The position numbers and the translations under genes are program-made. The notes under the pieces were generated by a model. The model was not told the DNA's origin. It worked only from the letters and a program-made list of their open reading frames with translations, and did not search any database. This document shows, piece after piece, positions 13,108 to 23,892 of a stretch of 64,000 nucleotides of DNA. Source of the stretch: Paramecium pentaurelia. Its lineage: Eukaryota > Ciliophora > Oligohymenophorea > Peniculida > Parameciidae. Location of the stretch: the NCBI GenBank assembly GCA_905183005.1, contig CAJJDO010000002.1, positions 596,656-660,655 on the forward strand. Direction: 5' to 3'. The stretch's first letter is position 1; every line of letters starts with the position of its first letter.

Positions 13108-13650
13108 ATGCCACTTGAAAATCATCCTTAATTGCAATCCACTAGAAAAGTCTAACTTAATTTTCATCCAACTACTTTAAATACATCCCCTATCAAAATT
13201 GTGAATAATAATACGCCCCTCAGTCCTAATCTTATAGTGTATTCTTAAAACCATTTCTCTTTGACTCCTTTAAAAATACCATCTAATACACGTTAAAATT
13301 TGACTCCACCTAAAAATTTAAATGCAAATATCCCATAATAAAGAAACTTTACACCAACTGGAATTCTTAATAAAAAAGATCAAACTGATAAAAATACACA
13401 AAACCTCAAAAATAGAGTACAAATTGATTTTGGAATCTCTCCTTCAATTCAATAGTAAACAGATAGAAAAGAAACAGAATTTTTAAATGATAAATAATAG
13501 AGTTCTTACAATAATTTATAAGAATTATTGATTTAATCAGAATTTAAAATAAGTCAGTTGGAATAAAAAAGTAGATAAATGCAAGATTAAAGAAAAAGGC
13601 TTCATTAGTAATTTATATCTAAATCCCCTAAATTGGGATCATTATTATGA
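13108..13650 (+). CDS. Small Thr/Pro/Asn-rich protein, unknown
   Basis: An intronless frame of 180 aa. Its first 110 residues are low-complexity, with repeated S/TP pairs (NTSPIKI, LTPLKIP, LTPPKNL, FTPTGIL) that would suit proline-directed kinases. The last 60 residues form a charged helix (EFKISQLEQKSRQ). No family was recognised. The codon pattern and the lack of TGA over 181 codons support a real gene. Its neighbours, SNW1 and the convergent gene at 13969, do not suggest a function. Confidence 0.72.
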
Positions 13651-13968
13651 ATACTAATTTTTCTTATTTTTATTAATTATAAATATAACTTAATTCTCTT
13701 AATTAAATAGTACTAAATTCTAATTAATTACTTATAATAAAATAAATGATATAAAATTTATCTTTTAATGATTATAATTTTAATAAAAATTATGAATGAT
13801 TATAATTTTAGATAAATTTAAAATACATCAATAAATAAAAACTGAACATATAAATAGAGGAAACCAACAATGCATATGAAAATGAAAAAATAAATAATCA
13901 AGTTTTTAAATTGTCCTTCAACAATTTTGTATATGATATAAGTATATTATTTAATATTTTAATATAAT
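13651..13968 (+). other. Intergenic, convergent 3' ends
   Basis: 318 nt between two convergent stops. It is almost pure A/T with short T runs. No open frame, RNA gene or clear hairpin was seen. Confidence 0.6.
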
Positions 13969-15029
13969 TCATTTTTTCTTTAAGAATTAATCTAATTGTT
14001 CAGCTTTAGTAAAATGATTTTATGCAGTTTATGTGAAAACGGATCCATAAATCTCCTTTTAACCTGGGATTTAATACTAGGGATTCAAAGGATTTGTATA
14101 TCGAACATTAGGCAATCCTTTTTTCAAAGAACCTGATTTTGCAGCTTACAAATCTGCAAGACTGTTAGTTTCACGATAATCTTTCCTGTCCCCAGTCCTT
14201 AGGAATCGAGATGACAAAGATCCAGGTTAAGTGCCATCAATATCTTATATGAGTAGACTTTGCCTTTGTTCCTTCAAATAAAGTGGTTTACTTTGACTTC
14301 CTTCTATATTACCAATAATTATTTTATTTCTAAATTTATAAAAAATGATTACCCTTTTTCATCATAATGTTCATATGTAGGTTCAAGTGGATTTGAAATT
14401 CTGGTAGTTTTATGTAATAAATAATCGTTAATATCTTTAACATAAAGAGAGTCAATTTTATCTATAAACATTAAACTTAATCTCTACCTTTTGGTTGAAA
14501 TCTTGGAATTTGATGAGATCCATAAATATCTTCATGTTCTGATTCTTTGATAATGAGTTTTTTATGTGTTTATTTAGGTTAAGCTCCTTGGATATCTTAA
14601 ATGTTATGAGCATCTCTAATAAATTTAGGTGGATCTGGTTGAGAGGCCATAAAAGTGGGGAGCTTATATTATGGTTCGAGAGGATTAAGAGGATGACGTG
14701 AAGTTTAAAATTTAACAATATTTGGCCTTGTGCCTTTGATGTCATCTAAAGCTAACTGTAGATCAGCTCTATTGGAAGGACGTATATTTGACTTTGATCT
14801 TGCTCCTTCAATGTCATCATTTTTGTTGATAAAATCTTATTTATGATAATAATTGCATTTTTTAGCAACTGATCCTTCAACATCATGATTATTGGATGTT
14901 TCTCTTGGGGTGAGGATTTGCTTTGAATTTTCTAATTAACTTGTTATAATAATATGAGTTACTGATTGTTTGCAAATTCATTAGATCAGTACGTTTAGGA
15001 AAAGGCCATTAGTAGGGATCATTACTCAT
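13969..15029 (-). CDS. Protein with repeated [DE]-[IV]-x-G-[AST] motif, possibly axonemal or cortical
   Basis: Exons (minus strand) are 15029-14963, 14931-14488, 14461-14353 and 14329-13969, giving 326 aa. The sequence is soluble and extended, rich in Pro, Lys, Gln and Asn. A short motif recurs about every 40 residues: HDVEGSVAKK, DDIEGARSKS, DDIKGTRPNI, QDIQGAQPKQ, EDIYGSHQIP, QDIDGTQPGS and KEIYGSVFTQ. A motif spaced along an otherwise extended chain suggests periodic binding to a filament such as the microtubule lattice; that is inference. No catalytic domain was seen. It converges on the gene at 13108. Confidence 0.86.
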
Positions 15030-15159
15030 TAAGATGTTATATAAAATAATAATTATTATATATATATATATGATTATTAGACAACTAAGACTTTTCAATA
15101 CTTTAATCAGGCCGATTTAATTTCGATTTATCTTTTAATAAAAGAATAAAATTTTTAAG

Positions 15160-16886
15160 ATGTCTGATTAGCCAGTTCAACCTCCAGAAGAAGGTGCAGA
15201 AGGAGCATAAAAGTCAAAGAAATAATTACAAAGAGAAAAAAAGGAAGCAGAAAAAGCTTAAAAAAAATAAGAAATTCAAGAAGGTATTTATAAATTGATC
15301 TAAACATAGCTTAAAAACAATAACAATAATAATAGCAAATTTAGGAAGAAGATTATTGTGTTGGAAGGTATGGAGATTTGAATTTGATTCAATCACAAGA
15401 GAGAACAAATAGAAAATGGATCAAAGTTGGTGATGTTGATTAAACTTTGGTTAACTAAGTAATTTTGGTAAGGGCTAGAATTCATAATTCAAGAGTAAAG
15501 GGAAAGTTGGCCTTCTTGGTTTTAAGAGAGAATTATAATACAATTTAAGTAGTGGCTGAAAAGGGTGAGTTTGCAAGTGCTTAAATGTTAAAGTATATAT
15601 CAGGTATACCCCTTGAATCTGTTGTTGATATTGAAGCACTTGTTAAATAACCAAATAAGGAGATATTATCTTGTACATAAAAAGTGGAATTAGAAGTTAG
15701 ATCAATTAAAGTAGTAAGTAGATCTTTACCTATGTTACCATTTTAAATTGAAGATGCTTCAAGAAGAATTACAGACTTTGAAGATGGAGTTTAAGATATG
15801 AAATAAGAAGAACCTTAAATAAAATAAGATAAATAAGAGAAATAAGATAAAAATGAAAAATAATAAATATAAGTCATGTTAAAAACAAGATTAGATAATA
15901 GAGTTATAGATCTTAGAACTCCAGCTAAATAAGCAATTTTCAGAGTTTAATCAGGTATTGGATTATTATTCAGAGAATTTTTGGTAGAAAATGGATTCAT
16001 TGAAATTCATACACCAAAATTGATTGGAGGTACTTCTGAAGGTGGTACAAATGTATTTAAATTGAAATATTTCAATTAAGATGCTTGTTTAGCATAATCT
16101 CCTTAATTATATAAATAAATGTGTTTGATGGCTGATTATGATAGAGTTTTTGAAGTAGCTCCTGTTTTTAGAGCTGAAAACTCTAATACACATAGACATC
16201 AATGTGAATTCATTAGTATGGATATTGAAATGGTTATTAAGGAACATTTTACAGAATTATTAGATTTGATGGGAGATTTATGTATATATATGTTTAAGGG
16301 AATTGAAAAGAGATACTAAAAGGAAATAGAAATAATATCTTAATAATTCCCATTTGAACCATTCAAAATACCAGAACCAGTACTTAAATTAACTTTTGAA
16401 GAAGGTGTTAAGATGTTACATGAAGCAGGTGTTAATCAAGATCCTAATGATGATTTAGATACTACTAATGAAAAGACTCTTGGAAAGTTAGTTAGAGAAA
16501 AATATGGAACTGACTTTTACATTCTTCACAGATATCCAAAGAAAGCAAGACCATTTTATACTATGCCTTGTCATGATGATCCTAATTATACTTTATCCTA
16601 TGACTTTTTCATGAGAGGAGAGGAAATCGTTTCAGGAGCATAAAGAGTACATGATCCAGAACTCTTAATGAAACAAATTAAAGAGAAAGGTATTGCTGTT
16701 GAACCTTTAAAGGATTACATTGATTCTTTCAGGTATATATTATAAAATAATGATTTTAGATATGGTGCTTTTCCACATGGAGGATGTGCCTTTGGATTAG
16801 AAAGAGTTGCATTCTTATATTTCAATCTTAAGAATATCAGAAATGCATGTATGTTTCCAAGAGATCCTGTTAGATTGTTCCCTTGA
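15160..16886 (+). CDS. DARS1: Aspartyl-tRNA synthetase, cytosolic
   Basis: A class IIb synthetase that charges tRNA-Asp. Exons are 15160-15283, 15310-16732 and 16760-16886, giving 557 aa, close to the eukaryotic norm. After a Lys/Gln-rich N-terminal extension comes the OB-fold anticodon-binding domain (VILVRARIHNSRVKGKLAFL) and then the catalytic core. Motif 1 is GFIEIHTPKLIGG; the family loop is SEGGTNVF; motif 2 is VFRAENSNTHRH with its Arg; motif 3 is FGLERV. FMRGEEIVSGAQRVHDP is also typical. A Gln/Lys/Asp-rich insert of ~30 residues (near 210-240) separates the OB fold from the core. Intron 16733-16759 lies just before motif 3. Confidence 0.96.
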
Positions 16887-16922
16887 TTTAATAATACATA
16901 AATAGAACAATAAAAAAATTAA

Positions 16923-18537
16923 TCATAAATCTGGTTATACAACAAATTATGAAATTAATTCAAATCCTTATCTCATTCTTTAAATGTGATCTATTTAAAT
17001 ATCTCTAACTGCACATTACAAGAAAGAAACATAAAGAAATCTTGAACAATAATCCTTTTGATCTTATTCATTTTTTGTGTGGAATAACAAAATTACAGTA
17101 GTCTTTTATGATTAAGCTCCTTATAATGATTCAAAATTATAATCCGTATAATGTTGTTCATGAGTCACTAATAAATTAGATTCCAAGTATTCACTATTAA
17201 TATGGATAAATGATATACTGATCTATTTCTACAGGATCATCTGATATTACTAAATCAACAGAATTATTTTTGTACTATGATTAATATTCTCTAATAACTC
17301 CATATGCATTGTAATCTTAACCAAAAAAAGATCTAAAAGTTGAACTTTTGGCCTTAACTAAATGCTCAATATTTTATAAGGCCTCTTAAAATAAAAAGTT
17401 ATTGAATAATGAGAAATCATATAAAGTATGAGATCCTATTATTATAACGATCAATTATTTTTCTTAAGCTTAAGTGATAATATCATTCAATTTCATTTCA
17501 TCCTCAAAATTGAAGATGTCTTTATTAAAATAATAAACAAGAGGATAATTGTTATGATACATTAATGAAACAGTAGTAGCTGGATGAATGATCAAATAAG
17601 GTAAAACAAAATGAGTATTATTAGACTTTTAAACTGACATAAAAAGTGAAGAAGTTTGATTATTACCTAAACAAATAGGAATGCTTTAATTTTTATTATC
17701 ATCTGATAATAATAGATTACTTGAATCATGTTTTCCTTCACATTTTTAGATACATTTACCATAATTGTTTAAGTAGTACTCTTAATATGAATAATTGATA
17801 CTTCATTTTAACATTTATAACAAGTTCCAATAATATGCATACACTCAGCACATCTATCTTCACATTTTTTACATTTCTTTTCATCTTTATTCATATAATA
17901 ACCACTTTCACATAGTATTTCACCATATCTAGGATCTTTTTAAACTTCATTAATTATATCTACATTCTATGTTTCATTCTTATTTTTATAATATTCTTTT
18001 ATTTCTTTATTTAATTAATCTGTTTATTTTTATAATTCTAAAATTTATGGTTTTTTATTTATTTACCTTCAAAATCTATATTATTTTCTTCCTCTTAATT
18101 TTCTTATTTATCCTCTTCTTTAGTTGTTTGATTCTATGTTTAATTATTATTTTCTGATTTTTTTTATGAATCATTTCTCATATTTATATCAATTAAATTA
18201 TTATCTTCAAGTTAAATTTAATCTTCTTTAGAGTCCATTATTTTATCATTGTGATCAGGAATAACTTTAAATTAAAACACGTATTACTTGTTTTATTTAC
18301 TTTTGTATAATTTTAAATTTTATTTTTGCCAGTTTTATTTTATCCATTGCCTGTTGAATTACTCTAACCAATATATATAAGAATGGCACCAAGAAATGTG
18401 ACTATGACAATCCAGATTAAAAAGGATTTTTAACTAGGCCTAGGTTTTTCTTACCTTTTAAGTACAATATCTAATTCTCCATCATCATCTACTATGTCTA
18501 AGGGATGCTAATCGTTAGATATTGGCTTATAACTCAT
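16923..18537 (-). CDS. Single-pass (type II) membrane protein with Cys-rich lumenal domain
   Basis: Exons (minus strand) are 18537-18454, 18432-18288, 18264-18067, 18037-17802, 17778-17219 and 17193-16923, giving 497 aa. A 28-residue cytosolic head rich in Asp is followed at once by one membrane helix (IWIVIVTFLGAILIYIG), so the rest should face the lumen or outside. It contains an acidic Gln/Asn stalk, then a Cys-rich stretch with furin-repeat-like spacing (CKKCEDRCAEC..CYKC..C..C), then a ~280-residue globular domain that was not recognised. Convergent with AspRS, 36 nt apart. The first intron (21 nt) is the shortest in the gene and is stopless in frame. Confidence 0.84.
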
Positions 18538-18728
18538 CCTAAAATTTATTAATTATAAAAATAATTCAATAAATAATTTTTAATAACACTATTTTAGAAT
18601 AATGTTGTCTGAATATTATGATATAATATTACATTATAAATAAGAAACATGAAATAATTTTAAATATAAATTAAAACAACAATTGCAAATTAGTAGATGT
18701 ATATGATTACTATTTTCAATTAAAATAT

Positions 18729-19211
18729 TCAAAATTTGTGAATCTTCTTTGTTATTTAAGTGTTCCCCTTCTTTTTATTTAATTTCTTTGTTTTTTAAAG
18801 ATCAGAAAATCCATAAAATTCCAGATAATTGATTTCTCCTATTCTTATATGCTTAAAGTCTGTTAAGTTTTTTAATTATGTAATTCTCTTTTCTCCACTT
18901 ATTATTTAATTTATTTATTTGTCACAATGCTTTTCATTAGGTATTACAGAGATCTATTATTATTTAGATAGTATTTCTAATCCTGGTTTATAAATTATAA
19001 ATTTTTCATCACTGAAACAACATCTCTTAGTCATTAGTGGTTCATTTGATCCATCTTCACAATTTTCAAATTTAAGTCTTTTAGCTAACATAGATGTTAT
19101 TTCTTCAACATCATATGTTTCAAAATTACTTTCAAAATAAAAATCATCTATTAATTATGATTTTGTCTATTATTTTCTTTTAGATGGAACTATTATTTTT
19201 CTTTACAACAT
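18729..19211 (-). CDS. Small basic protein, unknown
   Basis: An intronless frame of 160 aa with no family resemblance. It has a basic start (KIIVPSKRK), an acidic middle (DDFYFESNFETYDVEEI) and a Lys-rich end. There is no signal peptide or membrane segment. It faces the aspartyl protease divergently, with 172 nt between the starts. Support is the long TGA-free frame and the Paramecium-like codon use only. Confidence 0.62.
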
Positions 19212-19383
19212 GAAAATTTTATTTTTAAATATTTTTAATACAATAATTTCCATAAGTTTTATTATATTGCATATATTTTATTATAATGAAATTTATTTAT
19301 TAAATTGTTCACTATTACCCATTCATTCATTCTATTAATATTTATATTACATTTAATTCTTTTAATTATAAACATTAATTATT

Positions 19384-21082
19384 ATGATAATTGTCCTATT
19401 CTTATGCTTATTAATTGAACTTCAAAAATGCAATAAAGAAATAAATCATGAAAATAGAGTAAATTTATTAATATAATAGTCAGTTGATAACCCTCATACA
19501 GCAATATTATATGGTAATTCAACCTTGGGTTATTATTATATGAATATATATGTAGGTGAAAATATGACAAAGCATAGTGTTATTGTAGACACTGGTAGCT
19601 AAACTACAACAATTAAATGTGATTAATGTCATCAATGTGGACAACATGAAAATCCTCCATATTAATTTAATGAGAATAATTACAATAGCACTGATTTGAG
19701 AATAGATTTCAATTGTTCCTCTTTTTAAAATAATAGATGCAATTTTGCTTCTTATTATGTAGAGGGGAGTTCAATAGGTGGATTTTATTTTAAAGACAAA
19801 GTTTTAATAGGAGATGGATTAATTTAATTAGATGATTAATATGTAAAACAAGAATCATTTGAATCAATTCTTGGATGCACTTAATTTGAGACTGGATAAT
19901 TATATAATTAACTTGCAGATGGTATATTTGGACTTGCACCTATTTCTAATTATTCATAATTTCCTCCAAATTTGATAGATTTTATAGCCAAAAAAGATAA
20001 AGCATTTTCAATAAAGAGAGGATTTTCTATTTGTTTAAATGATGATTATGGTTATATTAGTGTTGGTGGATATGATTAATTAAGATTAGATCCTGATTTT
20101 AAAATAAATAAGATCAAATTTAAACCTAGTTAATAATATTAAGTCAATTTAACTAAAATAGCTTTTGGGGATCAAATCTTTACTATTGATGATAGTATTA
20201 ATACTTAAGGTTAGGGAATATTTATTGATTCAGGAGCTACTATTTCATATATGGATCATAAGATATATAATTAATTAGTATAGGGAATTAAAGATCATTT
20301 TGAAATAAATTAAATTCCAATAAAATCTTTTATTTAATAATAGATTTGTTTTGAATTTATTTAAAATGATTCTAATTCAGATTACTATTAATATTTCCCA
20401 ACAATGAAATTTGTTTTTGATGATGATATTGAAATTCATTGGAAACCATAAGAATATTTGAATATTTAGAATAAATAAGTTTGCATAGGAGTAGATAAAT
20501 TATCAGATAGAGTTATTTTGGGATAAAATTGGATGAGAAAAAAAGACATTCTTTTTGATTTGGATTAATAAGAGATCTCTGTTGTAACAGCAAATTGTAC
20601 TTTGGATTATTTTAAATTGTAAGTCATAAATACTTCTGATAATTAAACAGATAAATAAAATCAATAAGTTGTTAAAAATATCAGATTGCCAAGTGTATTG
20701 AAATCAAATATAAAAGAAAGAGAGGATGAAAATAAAGATTAAGATAATGAAATTGTAAATAAAGTGAATGAGATTATATCTAAATAAGATGTTGGAAAAA
20801 ATGAAGAAGATGAACATTCATGGTTAGAAATATTCTTCTACATTTTCATAGTTGTTATTACATTAAAAGGTCTAATATTTTTAGGACTATATATTATGAA
20901 GAGATTAGGAGGGTATATCTATATTTATTATAAATTTATTTAGTAATCTTTATACTTATCAATAAAAACATGAGAGATTTTAGAAATTAAATAACTAAAT
21001 TCACATAGATGATGAAGAGGAAAGAGATTCTACAGAACATAAAATTGAGTTAGTTATACAATAAAGTGATATAATTGCTTGA
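19384..21082 (+). CDS. Pepsin-family aspartyl protease, membrane-anchored
   Basis: An A1-family protease with exons 19384-20912 and 20944-21082, giving 555 aa. A short signal peptide (MIIVLFLCLLI) leads into the catalytic domain. The two active-site triads are both present: VIVDTGS near residue 69 and FIDSGAT near 282. GIFGLAPI and VILGQNWMRKKDILFDLD are further family marks. After residue ~390 comes a charged Gln/Lys/Glu linker, one membrane helix (FFYIFIVVITLKGLIFLGLY) and, across the intron, a 46-residue cytosolic tail rich in acidic residues. It should act in the secretory or endolysosomal system or at the cell surface. No obvious long propeptide was seen. Confidence 0.94.
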
Positions 21083-21129
21083 GCTATTTATCTATAAAAA
21101 TATTTAATATAATTAATTTGTAATTTACA

Positions 21130-21715
21130 ATGATACCAAATACAAAAAGAGATTTAGTTGCTATAGAATATTTATAACAAAATGTTTATCCTGGATTATA
21201 ACCAGCATTAATGAAAGTATTTAGAATAATTAAATTAGTTAATTGATCATGTTGTTAAATCAGATGAAGTTAGAAAACATTAAGAAAGACTTAAAAAAAT
21301 AAAAATATTTGACAAAATTGAATAAAAAAGAGTTGAAAAAGAGAGACTTAGAGCTGAACTAGGATCTGAGTATGAATCTTCAGAAGGATCAGTTGATTTA
21401 GATGAAATGGGAATTAATTAATCAGAGTTTCATAAATATATGGGTAAAGATCAAAAAGAGATTCAATCACCATTGCCAATGGATGAATAAGCTTAATAAG
21501 GAGGAGCAGAAGAATAAACTTCTTAGGATATAAAAAAAGACACTTTATTATCATTAGGAGAAATAAGGGAAGATTAAGAAGATGAAGATTAAGCAGATAA
21601 ACATGAATTAGAAAAAATGAAATAATTTCTTAGATAACAAAGAGAAGAAATGTCATTTAATCCTTTGCTATTCCTAGCTCAATAGATTAGAGATATTATA
21701 GCTGCAAACAATTGA
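21130..21715 (+). CDS. Small acidic helical protein, unknown
   Basis: Exons are 21130-21216 and 21239-21715, giving 187 aa; the intron is only 22 nt. The start, with YLQQNVYPGLQPALMKLIDH, faintly resembles the dimerisation helices of DPY30/RIIa-type proteins, which dock to axonemal and kinase-anchoring partners. That match is weak. The middle is very acidic and Gln/Ser-rich; the end is a charged helix (KQFLRQQREEMSFNPLLFLA). Only 47 nt separate it from the protease stop. Confidence 0.74.
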
Positions 21716-21799
21716 GTAATTTAGATATATAAAATGTTTTTTAATTATGATTAAACATTATAAAACAAAGATTTTTATGGATTTTATATTATAATTTTT

Positions 21800-22668
21800 A
21801 TGACAGAAAAGAAAACTACAGCTGATTATAATCGTTTACAGAACAGAAATAATCAATTTAAAAAATGTTCTGATTGTCTCAATAATACTATATCTAAAAA
21901 TCCTATTGCCAACATCTTTTTAAAAATGGAATAAGCGTAATCCTATTATTCATTAATAGATTATGTTCCAGTTGTATCAATACAAATCTCTATGTAATAC
22001 CTAAAACATAAGAATTTTCAGATGCAATCACATTCCCATTTACTATCTATAAAAAAATATTGTGCAAAATACATAAACATGAATAAAGATTAAAATGTTA
22101 AGAATGCTCTATTTATTTGAATGAAAAAAATTATGCCAAATGTCCTTTCTGTGAGTTTAGTATATTCAGAAGAAATTTGAAAAAATGGAGTATGTAATTT
22201 TTCTTGTATTATATATAATATAGTTTATACCCAATTCATAAATGTGAAGTTTGTAATCATTATTAATGTCTAAAATGTTAGTCAATTCCTGGAATTATGG
22301 GAAATGATGCTATTGAATGTTACACTTGTTCAGAAAGAAAATAAGATTAGTATTTCCACATAAAACATGCAATCAAATAAATGAATACTTTTAAAGGAAT
22401 ACAATTTTTAATCACCATCTTTTGTGTTGCTATTTTTACTCCTATTTAAATTATGGGCAAAACTACTTCTATCACAAAGTAAATCATAGATTGGTAACCC
22501 TTATAATAAGTCACTCCCAGATAATACTTATTTAAATTAGTATATACCCTTATAATAGGACCATTCTTATGGTTATGGATATATCTAAGATACTTTTTTA
22601 TTTTGTTTTGGGAAAGCTATTCCGACAACGTTCGCCTGTTATATCGGTAAATGATCCCTTAACCTTGA
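21800..22668 (+). CDS. RING/IBR-like zinc-binding protein with membrane segments
   Basis: Exons are 21800-21936 and 21960-22668, giving 281 aa. Paired cysteines run through the first 190 residues: CSDC, CSSC, a His (KIHKH), CQEC, CPFC, CEVC, CLKC and CYTC. This density and the C-x2-C spacing suggest two or three zinc-binding modules in the manner of RING/IBR ubiquitin ligases, but the exact consensus was not matched. Two hydrophobic helices follow (FLITIFCVAIFTPIQIM and LVYTLIIGPFLWLWIYL), so the zinc part is probably cytosolic on a membrane. Its stop is 37 nt from the convergent next gene. Confidence 0.82.
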
Positions 22669-22705
22669 TAGCTATATTGATATACATTATTTAGATATTA
22701 TAACA

Positions 22706-23345
22706 TCAATAAAACTCTGAATAATTAGAAAATACATCACTCTCTTTCTCAACTGATTCATCAATAGATTTTTCATTCTACTTTTCCTTATTGGCAGCAT
22801 TCTCATCAAAACTAAAAACTTTCACTTTTTTTCTAAACTTTGAAAATAATTCTTCATTCACAAAATTCTCATATTAACATTATTTTTACTTTTCTAACTT
22901 CAATTAAATATTTAAAATATTTATGATTCCTCTCCTTTCTAAGTGCTCTAACTTCTGATATTGTAAATTTCCTCTCTTTTTAAAATTGTAAATCCTCTAA
23001 TTTTAAAAATACTTCATCTTCAGAAGACTTTAATTACTAAATTCTTTTATATTAATTAAAAATTGCATCTAGTTGACTGCTTTTAGGATAATGCTTATTT
23101 AATTATAGAATTAATTACTTTTAGTTTAACCATTTTTAAATCTTCTTCAGGATCTAATATAGCATATAATTAATACTTATTGTAAAAAAGTGTTACTTTC
23201 TTATATCTCTATCCAAGTTTGCTTGTTTTGCAGCATTAACTTGATTTTAATTTAATTCTTCTCCATCAACAATTTCATCTTGAATATTTTTCTATTAATT
23301 ATCTTCTTAATCATCCGAAACACTATTACTACCACTTTCAGACAT
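22706..23345 (-). CDS. Small charged coiled-coil protein, unknown
   Basis: Exons (minus strand) are 23345-23177, 23153-23119, 23093-22890 and 22867-22706, giving 189 aa. The second exon is only 35 nt, a micro-exon flanked by introns of 23 and 25 nt. The start is acidic and Ser/Gln-rich; from about residue 60 it is a Lys/Glu helix (KERKFTISEVRALRKERNHK). No family was recognised. The chain of introns was fixed by requiring each junction to restore an open frame. Confidence 0.8.
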
Positions 23346-23892
23346 AAATTTTAATATTATAAAATTTTATAGAATTCTTTGATTATAATTATTATTATAG
23401 CTAAAGAAATTATTAAATAAAAAACAACCACTTTTTAATACTTGTTTTAGATATATAAATAGAATCAGATTTTTTTTCGAAATGGAATAGAAATATAATT
23501 TTTATAAGGATTAAAAAAGTTAGATTTTCTTGAACTGATTTTTATTCTAACTTTAATTAGAAATTTTAATTCATTTATTGATTCTACTTATCAATATTCT
23601 AAATAGGAAATTATGATATTATTATATATTAAGAGATATTCCTATAAGATATTTAGCATCAATAACAATTCTATATAGAAAAAAGATTGAAAAATTCATA
23701 AGCAGATTAAAAAGGGAAATTGTGTAAAATGAAACATTTTTATAAATGTTCTATTTAAAAAAAAATGAAAAAAAATATTTTAATTAGTATAAAAGAATAA
23801 ATTCAGAATTCTATCTTTAATATTGATTTCTAAAAATATTAAAACACTTAATAGAAAAAGAGATAATTATATTATTATATAATATAAACAAA
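23346..23892 (+). other. Intergenic with an unassigned ORF remnant
   Basis: 547 nt between divergent starts. On the plus strand an ATG at 23482 opens 18 codons and then meets TGA. A second frame from about 23626, with no ATG, reads like protein (DIPIRYLASITILYRKK..). No GT..AG intron of normal size joins them. It may be a decayed gene or unrecognised first exons; no call is made. Confidence 0.3.
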
